From Mycolicibacterium austroafricanum (GTDB lineage: Bacteria; Actinomycetota; Actinomycetes; Mycobacteriales; Mycobacteriaceae), in the NCBI RefSeq assembly GCF_902705885.1, contig NZ_CACSIP010000045.1, positions 62,001-126,000 on the forward strand: a stretch of DNA of 64,000 nt, written 5' to 3'. Each line of letters begins with the position of its first letter. Position 1 is the first letter of the stretch. Position numbers and translations under genes: made by a program. Shown piece after piece: positions 34,158-42,654 of the stretch. A model generated the notes under the pieces. The model did no database searches and was not told the origin of the DNA. It was given only the letters and a program-made list of their open reading frames with translations.

Positions 34158-34592
34158 ATGCAAAACGAGATGATCGAGCGCCCCGCCGCCCGCTACGGCC
34201 GGCAACAGCTGTCCCGGCGCACGCGCCGCCGGATCGCCGTCGGATTGACCGTGCTGGTGCTGGTGGCGGGGGTGGTGATCGCCGCAGTGGCCTTCTTCCG
34301 GTTCGGTGCGGGGGATGTGAAGGGCGAACTCGGCGGTTACCGGATCGTCGACGACGAGACCGTGGAGGTCACGGTCAGCGTCACCCGGGACGATCCGTCC
34401 CGACGCGTGGTGTGCATCGTGCGCGCCCGGTCGTATGACGGCAACGAGATCGGCAGGCGCGAGGTGCTCGTCGCGCCGTCGACCGAGGAAACCGTGCAGG
34501 TCAGGACCATCGTCAAGACGAGCATGCCGGCCGTCGTCGGCGAGGTGTACGGCTGCGGATCGGATGTGCCGCCGTACCTGGTGGGCGGCTGA
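34158..34592 (+). CDS. DUF4307 membrane protein (Rv1081c-like)
   Basis: This 144-residue DUF4307 protein has a basic N-terminus with SRRTRRR, one transmembrane helix at about 26-48 (IAVGLTVLVLVAGVVIAAVA) and an extracytoplasmic beta-rich domain with two cysteines (VVCIVRAR near 81 and YGCGSD near 135) that could form a disulfide. No function is known. ATG at 34158; a second Met at codon 5 is an alternative. The gene precedes greA by 230 bp, as in M. tuberculosis (Rv1081c-Rv1080c), but greA has its own promoter. The divergent gap to mca has a CTATAG motif that could serve as a -10 in either direction. Confidence 0.87.
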   Translation: MQNEMIERPAARYGRQQLSRRTRRRIAVGLTVLVLVAGVVIAAVAFFRFGAGDVKGELGGYRIVDDETVEVTVSVTRDDPSRRVVCIVRARSYDGNEIGRREVLVAPSTEETVQVRTIVKTSMPAVVGEVYGCGSDVPPYLVGG

Positions 34593-34651
34593 CGATCTGC
34601 CGCCCGGCGAACGCACAGCAGCGAAAACATGAAAACCGGGTATCCCCCCGG

Positions 34652-34660
34652 TGCTATCAT
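34652..34660 (+). promoter_or_regulatory. Extended -10 promoter of greA
   Basis: TGCTATCAT is an extended -10 (TGn followed by TATCAT at 34655-34660). Transcription would start near 34667 and give a leader of about 155 nucleotides. A small ACCGGG/CCCGGT hairpin (about 34635-34652) lies directly upstream. The predicted start coincides with the first arm of the leader hairpin, which supports the assignment. Confidence 0.5.
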
Positions 34661-34666
34661 GGATCG

Positions 34667-34744
34667 ATACACGGTTCCTGCTGGGGCCGTGTATTGCTGC
34701 ATTTTGGGTGGGCAGATTGAGTGCCCGCGACGGCGGCAATACAC
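34667..34744 (+). promoter_or_regulatory. greA leader with two mutually exclusive hairpins
   Basis: Hairpin 1 pairs ATACACGG (34667-34674) with CCGTGTAT (34687-34694). Hairpin 2 pairs GTGTATTGCTGC (34689-34700) with GCGGCAATACAC (34733-34744), with one mismatch, and its loop contains GGGCA/TGCCC. GTGTAT (34689-34694) is used by both, so only one can form at a time. This is the layout of an attenuator or riboregulator, about 80 bases before the greA start. No T-tract is visible, so translation or pausing control is possible. Confidence 0.5.
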
Positions 34745-34822
34745 ACACGACAGCTCCCGGCGCCGTAGCAGAACTTCTCAACGCGAAAAGCGCGGAAGCA
34801 ACAACGACAGGAGCGCGACGAC

Positions 34823-35317
34823 ATGACCGACACCCAGGTCACCTGGTTGACCGAGGAGGCCTTCGACAGGCTCAAGGCAGAACTCGACCAACTGATCGCC
34901 CACCGCCCGGTCATCGCCGCCGAGATCAACGACCGCCGCGAAGAGGGCGACCTGCGGGAGAACGGCGGCTATCACGCCGCCCGCGAGGAGCAGGGGCAGC
35001 AGGAGGCCCGGATCCGTCAGCTGCAGGAACTCCTCAACAGCGCCAAGGTGGGCGAAGCGCCCAAGCAGTCCGGGGTGGCGCTGCCGGGTTCGGTCGTCAA
35101 GGTCTACTACGACGACGACGAGAGCGACACCGAGACGTTCCTGATCGGCACCCGCCAGGAGGGCGTCACCGACGGCAAGCTCGAGGTGTACTCCCCCAAC
35201 TCACCGCTGGGCGGCGCGCTGCTCGACGCGAAGGTCGGCGAGTCCCGGGCCTACACCGTGCCCAACGGCAACACCGTCAAGGTGACGCTCGTCAGTGCGG
35301 AGCCCTACCACTCCTGA
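34823..35317 (+). CDS. greA: Transcription elongation factor GreA
   Basis: GreA binds the secondary channel of RNA polymerase and stimulates cleavage of backtracked RNA. The 164-residue protein has the N-terminal coiled-coil (about 10-78), with the acidic tip in NDRREEGDLRENGGYHAARE near 38-57, and a C-terminal FKBP-like domain (about 85-160). Tip residues Asp and Glu are in place, so cleavage stimulation is expected. The ATG at 34823 has AGGAG 14 bases upstream. The long leader carries alternative hairpins. It corresponds to Rv1080c; in M. tuberculosis metB is next, while here a GPP34 gene and the glycerol island intervene. Confidence 0.96.
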   Translation: MTDTQVTWLTEEAFDRLKAELDQLIAHRPVIAAEINDRREEGDLRENGGYHAAREEQGQQEARIRQLQELLNSAKVGEAPKQSGVALPGSVVKVYYDDDESDTETFLIGTRQEGVTDGKLEVYSPNSPLGGALLDAKVGESRAYTVPNGNTVKVTLVSAEPYHS

Positions 35318-35354
35318 TCGGTGCGGGCCGCGGCAGCGGGTTACTCTCCAGCCC

Positions 35355-36020
35355 ATGGCGCAGATCGCCGAGGACCTGTTCTTGCTGTTGGTGGACAACG
35401 CCGGCGCACAGCCCGGGCTGGACCGCCCCCGTCGTGACCATGTCCTGGCGGCGGCGATGCTCCTCGACCTGGCACACGCGTCCCAGATCCGCCCGGCGGT
35501 AGACGGCGAATCGGCGCCGTCGGGGCGGCTGCTGGCGTTGGCTGCCACGACGGCGCCGGATCCCGTCACCGAACCCGCGTTGCGGCTGCTGCAGACGAAG
35601 CCGCTGAAGCCGGTGACCGCGATCAAGAAAATCGCCAAGGACTCTCAGCCACGGCTGGTCGACCATCTGGAGCGCACCGGGCAGCTCCGGCGAAACTCCG
35701 TGCCGTCCCGGCGGTTGCGCCGCACCCACACATTCCCGCTGACGGACCGGGAACGGGTCGGTCCCGCGCGGGCGGCGTTGCTGTCCGCGCTCTTCGATCG
35801 CACCCCGCCCGGCCCGTCGACGGCGGCGATCATCACCGTGCTGCACGCCGTCGACGGTCTCGGCGCGTTGCTCAGTCTCAACGACCGTGGCTGGCGCTGG
35901 GTGCACGCCCGCGCCGGCGAGATCGCCGGCGGCAGTTGGGTCGACGAGTCACCGACGGCACTGCCCGAGGTGAACCTCGCGGTCACCGCGTCAGCGGTAC
36001 GCCAGGCGTTGCAGGGTTGA
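35355..36020 (+). CDS. GPP34 (GOLPH3-like) family phosphoprotein
   Basis: This 221-residue protein has the GPP34 fold. It begins MAQIAEDLFLLLVDNAGAQPG, the typical start of bacterial members, with a conserved VNLAVTASAVRQAL near the C-terminus and RTPPGPSTAAIITVLHAVD near 156. Eukaryotic GOLPH3 binds phosphatidylinositol 4-phosphate and glycosyltransferases at the Golgi; bacterial members are widespread in actinobacteria and their role is unclear. A basic patch (RRNSVPSRRLRRTH, about 115-128) could bind anionic lipids. The start ATG at 35355 is preferred over upstream codons that overlap greA. It converges with glpK1, 17 bp away. Confidence 0.87.
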   Translation: MAQIAEDLFLLLVDNAGAQPGLDRPRRDHVLAAAMLLDLAHASQIRPAVDGESAPSGRLLALAATTAPDPVTEPALRLLQTKPLKPVTAIKKIAKDSQPRLVDHLERTGQLRRNSVPSRRLRRTHTFPLTDRERVGPARAALLSALFDRTPPGPSTAAIITVLHAVDGLGALLSLNDRGWRWVHARAGEIAGGSWVDESPTALPEVNLAVTASAVRQALQG

Positions 36021-36037
36021 CTGCACTTTGATGCCGG

Positions 36038-37546
36038 TCATCGTCTAGTCCGACCCCATGCGGATGCCAGGCTCACAGCGTCACGCCAGCGCGCAAGTTC
36101 GACCGTGCGACGTGAATCGTCCATCTCCGGCAGCCACTCGGCGGCGCGCTGCCAGTTTCGCCGCAACACCGCCTTGTCCGGCCAGTACCCGGCGCTGAGT
36201 CCCGCGGCGTAGGCAGCGCCGAGCGCCACCGTCTCCGTCATCATCGGCCGAATCACCGGCACCCCGAGAAGGTTCGCCACCGTCCGCATGAGCAGGTTGT
36301 TGGAGGTCATCCCACCGTCGACCGCGAGGGATCGGGTGGACACCCCCGCGTCGGAGTCCATCGCCTCGACGACGTCGCACACCTGGAATGCGACAGCCTC
36401 CAGGATCGCCCTGGCCAGGTGGCCCCGGCTCGTGTACCCGGTGAGGCCGACGACGATCCCTTGTGCCGCGTGGTCCCAGTGCGGCGCGAGAAGTCCGGAG
36501 AACGCGGGCACGATGTAGCAGCCGCCGTTGTCTGTGACCGTGTTCGCGACGGTCTCGATCTCGGGCGAGGCGTCGATGAAACCCAGGGTTGTGCGGCACC
36601 AGTCGACGAGAGCACCCGCCACCGCGATGGACCCTTCGAGCGCATAGACCGGCGGCTCGCCGTCGATCGCGTAGGCGACGGTGCTGATCAGACCGTGGCT
36701 CGACGACACGACGTCGCCACCGGTGTTCAGAAGCAGAAAGCTACCGGTTCCGAAGGTGCATTTCGCCGCACCCGCGTCGAAGGCAGTCTGTCCGAACAGA
36801 GCCGCCTGCTGGTCGCCGATCAGAGCGGTAACCTCGATGCCCTCGATCGGCTCACGGGTGGTGCCGAACCGGGCCAGAGTAGGTCTGATCTGCGGCAACA
36901 TTGCCCGTGGAACATCAAAAATCGACAAGAGTTCATCGTCCCAGTCGAGTGTCTGAAGATTCATCAGCAGTGTGCGGCTGGCATTGGTGACGTCGGTGGA
37001 GTGCACGCCGCCGTCCACTCCGCCGGTGAGGTTCCACAGCAGCCAGCTGTCAACCGTGCCGAAGAGGATATCGCCACGCTGAGCCCTCGGGCGAAGGCTG
37101 GGGTCCTGGTCAAACAGCCAGCGCATCCGTGGTCCGGAGAAATACGTTGACAGTGGCAGGCCGGTACGGGCGGTGATCTCGGCCGCGTCGAATTCTCCGG
37201 CAATCTTCGCGATGATGTCCGCGGTACGCATGTCCTGCCAGACGATGGCGCGGTGCACTGGCCGTCCCGTGTGGCGGTCCCAGACCACGGTGGTTTCGCG
37301 CTGATTGGTGATTCCCAGCCCGATGATCTGGCGGGCGTCGATGCCGGCTTCGGCGAGTGCCTCGGGCATGATCTTGCAGATCGTCTGCCAGATTTGTTCG
37401 GCGTCGTGTTCAACATGACCCGGCCCGGGAAAGAACTGCTCGTGTGCACGCTGGGAAATGGAAACCATGTGGCCATGTCGGTCGAACACCATGCACCGGC
37501 TTGAGGTCGTCCCCTGGTCGAGCGCGGCGACGTAGTACTCGGTCAC
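36038..37546 (-). CDS. glpK: Glycerol kinase, first copy (with IclR regulator)
   Basis: GlpK phosphorylates glycerol to glycerol-3-phosphate with ATP. The 502-residue FGGY kinase has the phosphate-1 loop DQGTTSSRCMVFD (about 10-22), GITNQRETTVVWD near 83 and the C-terminal VDGGMTSNNLLMRT signature near 410. Its ATG overlaps the IclR regulator stop (ATGA, 37543-37546), so the two are co-translated. A second glycerol kinase of nearly equal length lies 3 kb away in the divergent operon. They differ in many surface positions, for example DAEQIW against NPVEIW, so one may be specialised. The gene converges with GPP34. Confidence 0.95.
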   Translation of the reverse strand: MTEYYVAALDQGTTSSRCMVFDRHGHMVSISQRAHEQFFPGPGHVEHDAEQIWQTICKIMPEALAEAGIDARQIIGLGITNQRETTVVWDRHTGRPVHRAIVWQDMRTADIIAKIAGEFDAAEITARTGLPLSTYFSGPRMRWLFDQDPSLRPRAQRGDILFGTVDSWLLWNLTGGVDGGVHSTDVTNASRTLLMNLQTLDWDDELLSIFDVPRAMLPQIRPTLARFGTTREPIEGIEVTALIGDQQAALFGQTAFDAGAAKCTFGTGSFLLLNTGGDVVSSSHGLISTVAYAIDGEPPVYALEGSIAVAGALVDWCRTTLGFIDASPEIETVANTVTDNGGCYIVPAFSGLLAPHWDHAAQGIVVGLTGYTSRGHLARAILEAVAFQVCDVVEAMDSDAGVSTRSLAVDGGMTSNNLLMRTVANLLGVPVIRPMMTETVALGAAYAAGLSAGYWPDKAVLRRNWQRAAEWLPEMDDSRRTVELARWRDAVSLASAWGRTRR

Positions 37547-38319
37547 TGGCTCCTCCCGTGCCCGAGCTCGCGTGAGATGGACCGACCTGTACGGACGACC
37601 AATGTGATCAGGGCCTGACGCGGTCGGCCGCGCGGGTCACATATCCGGTCCCGATGGCCGCCGACGCCGACCGCAGCGACGACCGATCCGTGCTGGTCCC
37701 GAATGGGGGCAGCGAGGGTGGCAATCTCGGGCTCGCATTCTTCGACCTCACCGGCCCAGCCTTCGTCACGCACGCCGGCAAGCTCCATGTCCAGCCGGGC
37801 CTTATTGGTGATCGTGTGAAACGTCAAGCCGTCCAGCACAATCCTGTCGATGCTGCGATATGCCCCAACATCATGCGCCAGCAGGATCTTGCCCACGGCG
37901 GATGCGTGCAGCGGTGTTTCGGGGCCGCCACCGAGGGCTTTTTCGGTCGCGTTCGGCGGAACGATGTGGTGAACCGTCACGACGTGGCCGTCGCGGAACG
38001 CCGCCACCTGGGTCGCTTCCCCCGATCGCGCCGCAAGTGCGTCGGTCCAGTTGATCGCGCGGGACCGAAGCAGGTTGAGGTCGATCCGAGCTGTCCCGAG
38101 GCGGAATAACTGGGGCGCGATCCGGTATCGGGCGGAACCGGGTTCCTGTTCGGCGAACCCCACTGCCAACAACGTCTTCAACAGGCCGTGTGTTGTCCCC
38201 TTCGCCAGGCCGACTGCGTCGGCGACTCGCGCGAGTGTCACGGGCTCCGGTTCCGCGGCCAGCACACGGATGATCGCGGCCGCTCGTTCCACCGACTGCA
38301 CCGGCACTGGCACCGGCAC
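37543..38319 (-). CDS. IclR-family regulator of glycerol genes (GylR-like)
   Basis: This 258-residue IclR-type regulator has an N-terminal winged helix (about 10-70, LARVADAVGLAKGTTHGLLK as recognition region) and a C-terminal effector domain (about 80-245) with GKILLAHDV and DEGWAGEVEECEPEIATLAAPI. The Streptomyces glycerol operon is controlled by GylR of this family, and a GylR-type regulator acts on glpFKD in M. smegmatis, so glycerol-3-phosphate is the likely effector. The GTG at 38319 precedes a short PVPVPV repeat; nearby in-frame GTGs make the exact start uncertain. It is divergent from glpF, with palindromic operators between. Confidence 0.9.
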   Translation of the reverse strand: MPVPVPVQSVERAAAIIRVLAAEPEPVTLARVADAVGLAKGTTHGLLKTLLAVGFAEQEPGSARYRIAPQLFRLGTARIDLNLLRSRAINWTDALAARSGEATQVAAFRDGHVVTVHHIVPPNATEKALGGGPETPLHASAVGKILLAHDVGAYRSIDRIVLDGLTFHTITNKARLDMELAGVRDEGWAGEVEECEPEIATLAAPIRDQHGSVVAAVGVGGHRDRICDPRGRPRQALITLVVRTGRSISRELGHGRSQ

Positions 38320-38344
38320 AGCGTATATCCGACTCGCCCCACCC

Positions 38345-38385
38345 GTTCGGCATTGCCGAACCCCGCCGGTTCGACCATGCCGAAT
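38345..38385. promoter_or_regulatory. Two palindromic operators between the IclR gene and glpF
   Basis: GTTCGGCATTGCCGAAC (38345-38361) is a perfect 17-bp palindrome. GTTCGACCATGCCGAAT (38369-38385) is a degenerate copy on the same register, with centres 24 bp apart. They lie 26 bp from the iclR start and about 120 bp from glpF, so they suit autoregulation plus control of the divergent glpFKD operon. The dimer-like shape fits an IclR regulator. Confidence 0.7.
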
Positions 38386-38401
38386 CCGGGCCGTTGGCTG
38401 A

Positions 38402-38447
38402 GGTGGACGTGGCCGCTACCGTCCACCAACAGTGAGATTTCAATCAC
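38402..38447. promoter_or_regulatory. Further dyad elements upstream of glpF
   Basis: GGTGGAC (38402-38408) and GTCCACC (38421-38427) form an inverted repeat. GTGA (38432-38435) and TCAC (38444-38447) form a second dyad separated by 8 bases. The latter resembles a CRP box, but the mycobacterial CRP consensus has a 6-base spacer, so the assignment is weak. Either could control glpF. Confidence 0.35.
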
Positions 38448-38500
38448 ATTCCGCGCCTACCACCACTCCGATCACACAGAGCGAATCTAGGGGAGCAGAA

Positions 38501-39334
38501 ATGACAACGGAAGCCCAGAAACAGGAGAACCTCGACCTGCCCTCCGCGGCAGACCGAGTTCCCTCCCTGGCCGGCGAAATGATGGCCGAGTTCTTCGGCA
38601 CGATGGTCCTGATCCTGTTCGGGGTGGGCGTGGTCGCGCAGGTCGTCGCCGCCAACATCGGCGATCATGACAGCATCGCGTGGGCCTGGGGCTTAGGTGT
38701 GATGCTGGGAATCTATGTCGCGGGACGGATCAGTGGTGCGCACATCAACCCCGCCGTGACCCTCGCGCTGGCGCTCTTCCAAGGCTTTCCGTGGCGCAAG
38801 GTGGCCCCCTATGCCACCGCGCAAGTGGCAGGAGCGTTCGTCGGTGCCCTATTGGTGCGGTGGAACTACAGCGAGGTCCTTGCCAAATTCGACCCCGGCC
38901 ACACCATCAAGAGCCAGGGTGTCTTCTCAACACTCCCCGGAAACGGAACGCTTCCGGTCAGTGATCTGGGAGCACTTCGGGACCAGATCATCGGCACCGC
39001 AATCCTGGTCTTGCTGGTCATTGCGATCACCGATGCCCGCAACTCGGCACCGATGGCGAACTTGACCCCGTTCATCGTCGGCCTGCTGGTGGTAGCAATC
39101 GGGATGGCGTGGGGTACCAATGCCGGATACGCGATCAACCCGGCCCGGGATTTCGGCCCGCGGTTGATGTCGTTCCTGACAGGCTACGGCGGGGCGTGGC
39201 GCGATCAATACGGGAATCTGTACTTCTGGGTGCCGATCCTCGGTCCGCTGATCGGCGCGGTCGTCGGCGGAGCCCTCTACAAGTACTGCGTCGCCCGATT
39301 CCTGCCCCGCGAAGCCCACTCACCCACCAACTGA
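38501..39334 (+). CDS. glpF: Glycerol facilitator (MIP/aquaglyceroporin)
   Basis: GlpF is a channel for glycerol uptake. The 277-residue protein has six transmembrane segments from about residue 25 to 265 and both NPA half-helices: HINPAVTLAL near 84 and AINPARDFGPRL near 211. The Asp in the second (NPARD) is typical of glycerol-conducting channels. The ATG at 38501 follows GGGGAGCAG. The N-terminus (about 20 residues) is polar. It is the first gene of glpF-glpK-glpD-glpX. The short gaps (28 and 55 bp) indicate an operon, controlled from the divergent IclR intergenic region. Confidence 0.95.
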   Translation: MTTEAQKQENLDLPSAADRVPSLAGEMMAEFFGTMVLILFGVGVVAQVVAANIGDHDSIAWAWGLGVMLGIYVAGRISGAHINPAVTLALALFQGFPWRKVAPYATAQVAGAFVGALLVRWNYSEVLAKFDPGHTIKSQGVFSTLPGNGTLPVSDLGALRDQIIGTAILVLLVIAITDARNSAPMANLTPFIVGLLVVAIGMAWGTNAGYAINPARDFGPRLMSFLTGYGGAWRDQYGNLYFWVPILGPLIGAVVGGALYKYCVARFLPREAHSPTN

Positions 39335-39362
39335 CCGTCGACAACCAACCGAAGGAGTAGCA

Positions 39363-40877
39363 ATGCCTGAGTTCGTAGGCGCGATCGATCAAGGCACAAC
39401 GAGTACCCGGTTCATGATCTTCGATCACGCCGGAGCCGAAGTGAGCAAACATCAGCTCGAGCATGAGCAGATCATGCCCCGCCCCGGCTGGGTCGAGCAC
39501 AACCCGGTAGAGATCTGGGAGCGCTCCACATCGGTGTTGCAGACCGCGATCAACAGCGCCAAGCTTCAGCCGAGCGATCTTGCGGCGCTTGGCATCACCA
39601 ACCAACGCGAGACCACCGTAGTGTGGAACAAGAAGACCGGACGGCCCTACTACAACGCAATCGTGTGGCAGGACACCAGGACCGACAAGATCGCCACCGC
39701 TCTGGAGCGCGAGGGCAAGGGCGACGTCATCCGAGAGAAGGCCGGCCTGCCACCGGCAACCTATTTCTCGGGCGGCAAAATCGCATGGATCCTGGACAAC
39801 GTTCCCGCAGCCCGCACAGACGCCGAGAACGGCGACGCCCTTTTTGGCAACACCGACTCGTGGCTGCTGTGGAACCTCACCGGCGGAGTGGACGGCGGCA
39901 TCCACGTCACTGACGTGACCAACGCCAGCCGCACGATGTTGATGAACCTCGAAACGCTCGACTGGGACGACGAATTGCTCGGCTTCTTCAACATCCCACG
40001 GGGGATGCTGCCCCAGATCCGGCCCTCGTCAGACCCCACCTTGTACGGGCGTACGTGTTCGAAGACACCCTACGGCGGAATCGCACTCAGTGGTGCACTC
40101 GGTGACCAGCAGGCGGCGATGTTCGGCCAGGTCTGCTTTGCCCCAGGGGAAGCCAAGAACACTTACGGCACCGGAAACTTCTTGCTCCTCAACACTGGGA
40201 CGGACCTGGTCCGAAGCAAGAACGGGCTGCTGACGACGGTGTGCTACCAATTCGGCACCAATGCTGCCGTGTATGCCCTCGAAGGCTCGATCGCGGTGAC
40301 GGGGTCGGCGGTGCAGTGGCTGCGCGACCAACTGGGGATCATCGCCGGCGCGAGCGAGGTGGAGACTCTCGCCCGCGAGGTCGAAGACAATGGCGGAATC
40401 TATTTCGTCCCAGCGTTTTCAGGATTGTTCGCACCCTACTGGCGGAGTGACGCACGGGGTGCCATCGTCGGCTTGAGCCGGTACAACACCAACGCCCATC
40501 TCGCGCGCGCCACCCTTGAATCGATCTGCTATCAGAGTCGTGACGTCGCCGAAGCCATGGAAGCAGATTCGGGGGTGCACCTCGAGGTGTTGAAGGTCGA
40601 CGGCGGGGTGACGGCCAACAACCTGTGCATGCAGCTGCAGGCCGACATTCTCGGCGTGCCGGTCAGCCGCCCCGTCGTCGCCGAAACCACGGCACTCGGT
40701 GCTGCCTATGCGGCGGGTCTGGCCGTCGGGTTCTGGCAGGACACCGATGAACTGCGCGCGAACTGGAACGAGTCCCGCCGCTGGACACCAGAGTGGAGCG
40801 AGGCGGAAAGGACGGATGGGTACGCCGGCTGGAAGAAGGCGGTGCAGCGTTCACTCGACTGGGTTGATGTCGGATAG
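39363..40877 (+). CDS. glpK: Glycerol kinase, second copy (glpFKD operon)
   Basis: This 504-residue FGGY-family glycerol kinase has DQGTTSTRFMIFD (8-20), GITNQRETTVVWN near 77, GALGDQQAAMFGQ near 243 and VDGGVTANNLCMQL near 412. It follows glpF by 28 bp with a clear GAAGGAG ribosome site and precedes glpD, so it is the operon's main glycerol kinase. It is closer in arrangement to the M. smegmatis glpFKD enzyme than the copy linked to the regulator. All catalytic motifs are intact; I see no homopolymer run likely to cause frameshifts. Confidence 0.95.
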   Translation: MPEFVGAIDQGTTSTRFMIFDHAGAEVSKHQLEHEQIMPRPGWVEHNPVEIWERSTSVLQTAINSAKLQPSDLAALGITNQRETTVVWNKKTGRPYYNAIVWQDTRTDKIATALEREGKGDVIREKAGLPPATYFSGGKIAWILDNVPAARTDAENGDALFGNTDSWLLWNLTGGVDGGIHVTDVTNASRTMLMNLETLDWDDELLGFFNIPRGMLPQIRPSSDPTLYGRTCSKTPYGGIALSGALGDQQAAMFGQVCFAPGEAKNTYGTGNFLLLNTGTDLVRSKNGLLTTVCYQFGTNAAVYALEGSIAVTGSAVQWLRDQLGIIAGASEVETLAREVEDNGGIYFVPAFSGLFAPYWRSDARGAIVGLSRYNTNAHLARATLESICYQSRDVAEAMEADSGVHLEVLKVDGGVTANNLCMQLQADILGVPVSRPVVAETTALGAAYAAGLAVGFWQDTDELRANWNESRRWTPEWSEAERTDGYAGWKKAVQRSLDWVDVG

Positions 40878-40932
40878 CTAGACCGATCTCCGAATTCGCC
40901 TACCAGATACCGCTTTTCGAGGAGCCTTTGAC

Positions 40933-42654
40933 ATGAGTACTGCACAACCACTGAGCCCCTTCGAGCGCTCCGAGGCGCTACGCAGGCTGAGTACCGAAGA
41001 GTTCGACATCCTCGTCATCGGCGGTGGTGTGGTCGGCGGCGGGGCTGCGCTCGACGCTGCCACCCGGGGCCTGAAGGTAGGGCTGGTGGAGGCCCGAGAC
41101 TACGCGTCGGGCACGTCAAGCCGTTCCAGCAAGTTGTTCCACGGCGGGCTGCGCTATTTGGAGCAGTTCAACTTCGCCCTGGTGTTCGAGGCGCTGCGGG
41201 AGCGCAGGTTGGTGCTGGACACGCTGTGTCCACACCTCGCTCGCCCGGTGCCGTTCATCTACCCGCTGGAGAAGAAGATCGATCGCGGCTACGTCGGGCT
41301 GGGCATCGGGGTCTACGACGTGATGGGCGCTGGACGCGGTGTCCCCGGCCATCACCGGCACCTGAGCCGGCGAAAGACGATGGAGTCCTTCCCCTCGGGA
41401 AACCGGTCCGCCATCCGCGGCGCCGTGCGCTTCTACGAGGGGCAGGTCGACGACGCGCGGCACACCATGATGCTCTGCCGTACGGCAGCGGAGTTCGGCG
41501 CCGCGTGCGCGAACAGTACGCGGGTCATCGGGTTCCTTCGAGAAGGCGACCGTGTGGTCGGAGCCGAGGTGCGAGACCTGGAGAGTGGGCGCGCGTTCGA
41601 CATCCGCGCCCGAGAGGTGATCAACGCCGCTGGGGTTTGGACAGACGAGATTCAGGAGATGGTCGGGGGCCGAGGACAATTCAAGGTGCGGGCATCGAAA
41701 GGCGTCCACCTGGTGATCCCGAGGAACCGTATCAACTCGGCGACCGGAATCATCACCCGCACGGAGAAGAGCCTGCTGTTCATCATCCCGTGGGGCAGCC
41801 ACTGGATCATCGGTACCACCGACACCGACTGGGACCTCGACCTGGCCCACCCCGCTGCCAGTCAAACCGACATCGATTACCTGCTGGCCCATGCCAACTC
41901 GCTGCTGGCCGATCCGCTCACCCGCGAGGACGTCGTCGGAGTGTACGCCGGGCTGCGCCCGCTACTGTCCGGAGAATCCGACTCGACCAGCAAGCTGTCG
42001 CGGGAGCACGCTGTCTCCAGTCCAGTTCGCGGCCTCACCGTGATCGCCGGCGGCAAGTACACCACCTACCGGGTGATGGCCGAAGATGCAGTGGACTCGG
42101 CGGTGCACGGGCTCGAACGCAAGGTCCCGGTGTCCTGCACCGAACGCGTCCCGCTGGTCGGGGCCGATGGGTATGTCGCTGCTTGGAATTCGCGCCAGCT
42201 GACCGCTGACCGCGTTGGTCTGCGGGTATCCACGATCGAGCATCTGCTGGGTCGCTACGGCACCCTGATCACCGAGCTCCTCGAACTGATCGAGAAACGT
42301 CCGGAGTTGGGCGAGCCGCTCGCCGGTGCCGACGAGTACTTGAAAGTAGAGGCGTACTACGCCGCCAGCCACGAGGGCGCCCGGCATCTCGAAGATGTGC
42401 TCACCCGCCGCACCAGAATCTCGATCGAGGTCCCGGACCGAGGCATCGCCGCCGCCCGCGAGGTCGTCGAACTGATCGCACCGGTCTTGGACTGGGACGA
42501 CGCAGACATCGCGCGTGAACTCGAACACTATGACGCACGAGTTGCCGCGGAGACGGATTCTCAGCACCAGACAGACGACCTGACCGCCGACGCGTCTCGA
42601 GTCGGCGCGCCCGACGTCCGTCTTGGAACGTCCCACCGGGGTGGCGGTCTGTGA
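40933..42654 (+). CDS. glpD: FAD-dependent glycerol-3-phosphate dehydrogenase
   Basis: GlpD oxidises glycerol-3-phosphate to dihydroxyacetone phosphate and passes electrons to the quinone pool. The 573-residue protein has the FAD-binding GGGVVGGGAALDAATRGL near 34 and the family signature TSSRSSKLFHGGLRYLEQ near 63. IIPWGSHWIIGTTDTDWD is near 283. The C-terminal cap domain spans about 400-540. The last 30 residues are polar and variable. The ATG at 40933 has GAGGAG 9 bases upstream. The stop overlaps the glpX2 start, so the two are translationally coupled. No transmembrane helix is present; it would bind the membrane peripherally. Confidence 0.95.
   Translation: MSTAQPLSPFERSEALRRLSTEEFDILVIGGGVVGGGAALDAATRGLKVGLVEARDYASGTSSRSSKLFHGGLRYLEQFNFALVFEALRERRLVLDTLCPHLARPVPFIYPLEKKIDRGYVGLGIGVYDVMGAGRGVPGHHRHLSRRKTMESFPSGNRSAIRGAVRFYEGQVDDARHTMMLCRTAAEFGAACANSTRVIGFLREGDRVVGAEVRDLESGRAFDIRAREVINAAGVWTDEIQEMVGGRGQFKVRASKGVHLVIPRNRINSATGIITRTEKSLLFIIPWGSHWIIGTTDTDWDLDLAHPAASQTDIDYLLAHANSLLADPLTREDVVGVYAGLRPLLSGESDSTSKLSREHAVSSPVRGLTVIAGGKYTTYRVMAEDAVDSAVHGLERKVPVSCTERVPLVGADGYVAAWNSRQLTADRVGLRVSTIEHLLGRYGTLITELLELIEKRPELGEPLAGADEYLKVEAYYAASHEGARHLEDVLTRRTRISIEVPDRGIAAAREVVELIAPVLDWDDADIARELEHYDARVAAETDSQHQTDDLTADASRVGAPDVRLGTSHRGGGL

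Noticed and set aside
38432..38447. CRP box upstream of glpF
   Set aside because: The GTGA/TCAC half-sites are separated by 8 bases, not the 6 of the mycobacterial CRP consensus, so I list it only as an unassigned dyad.
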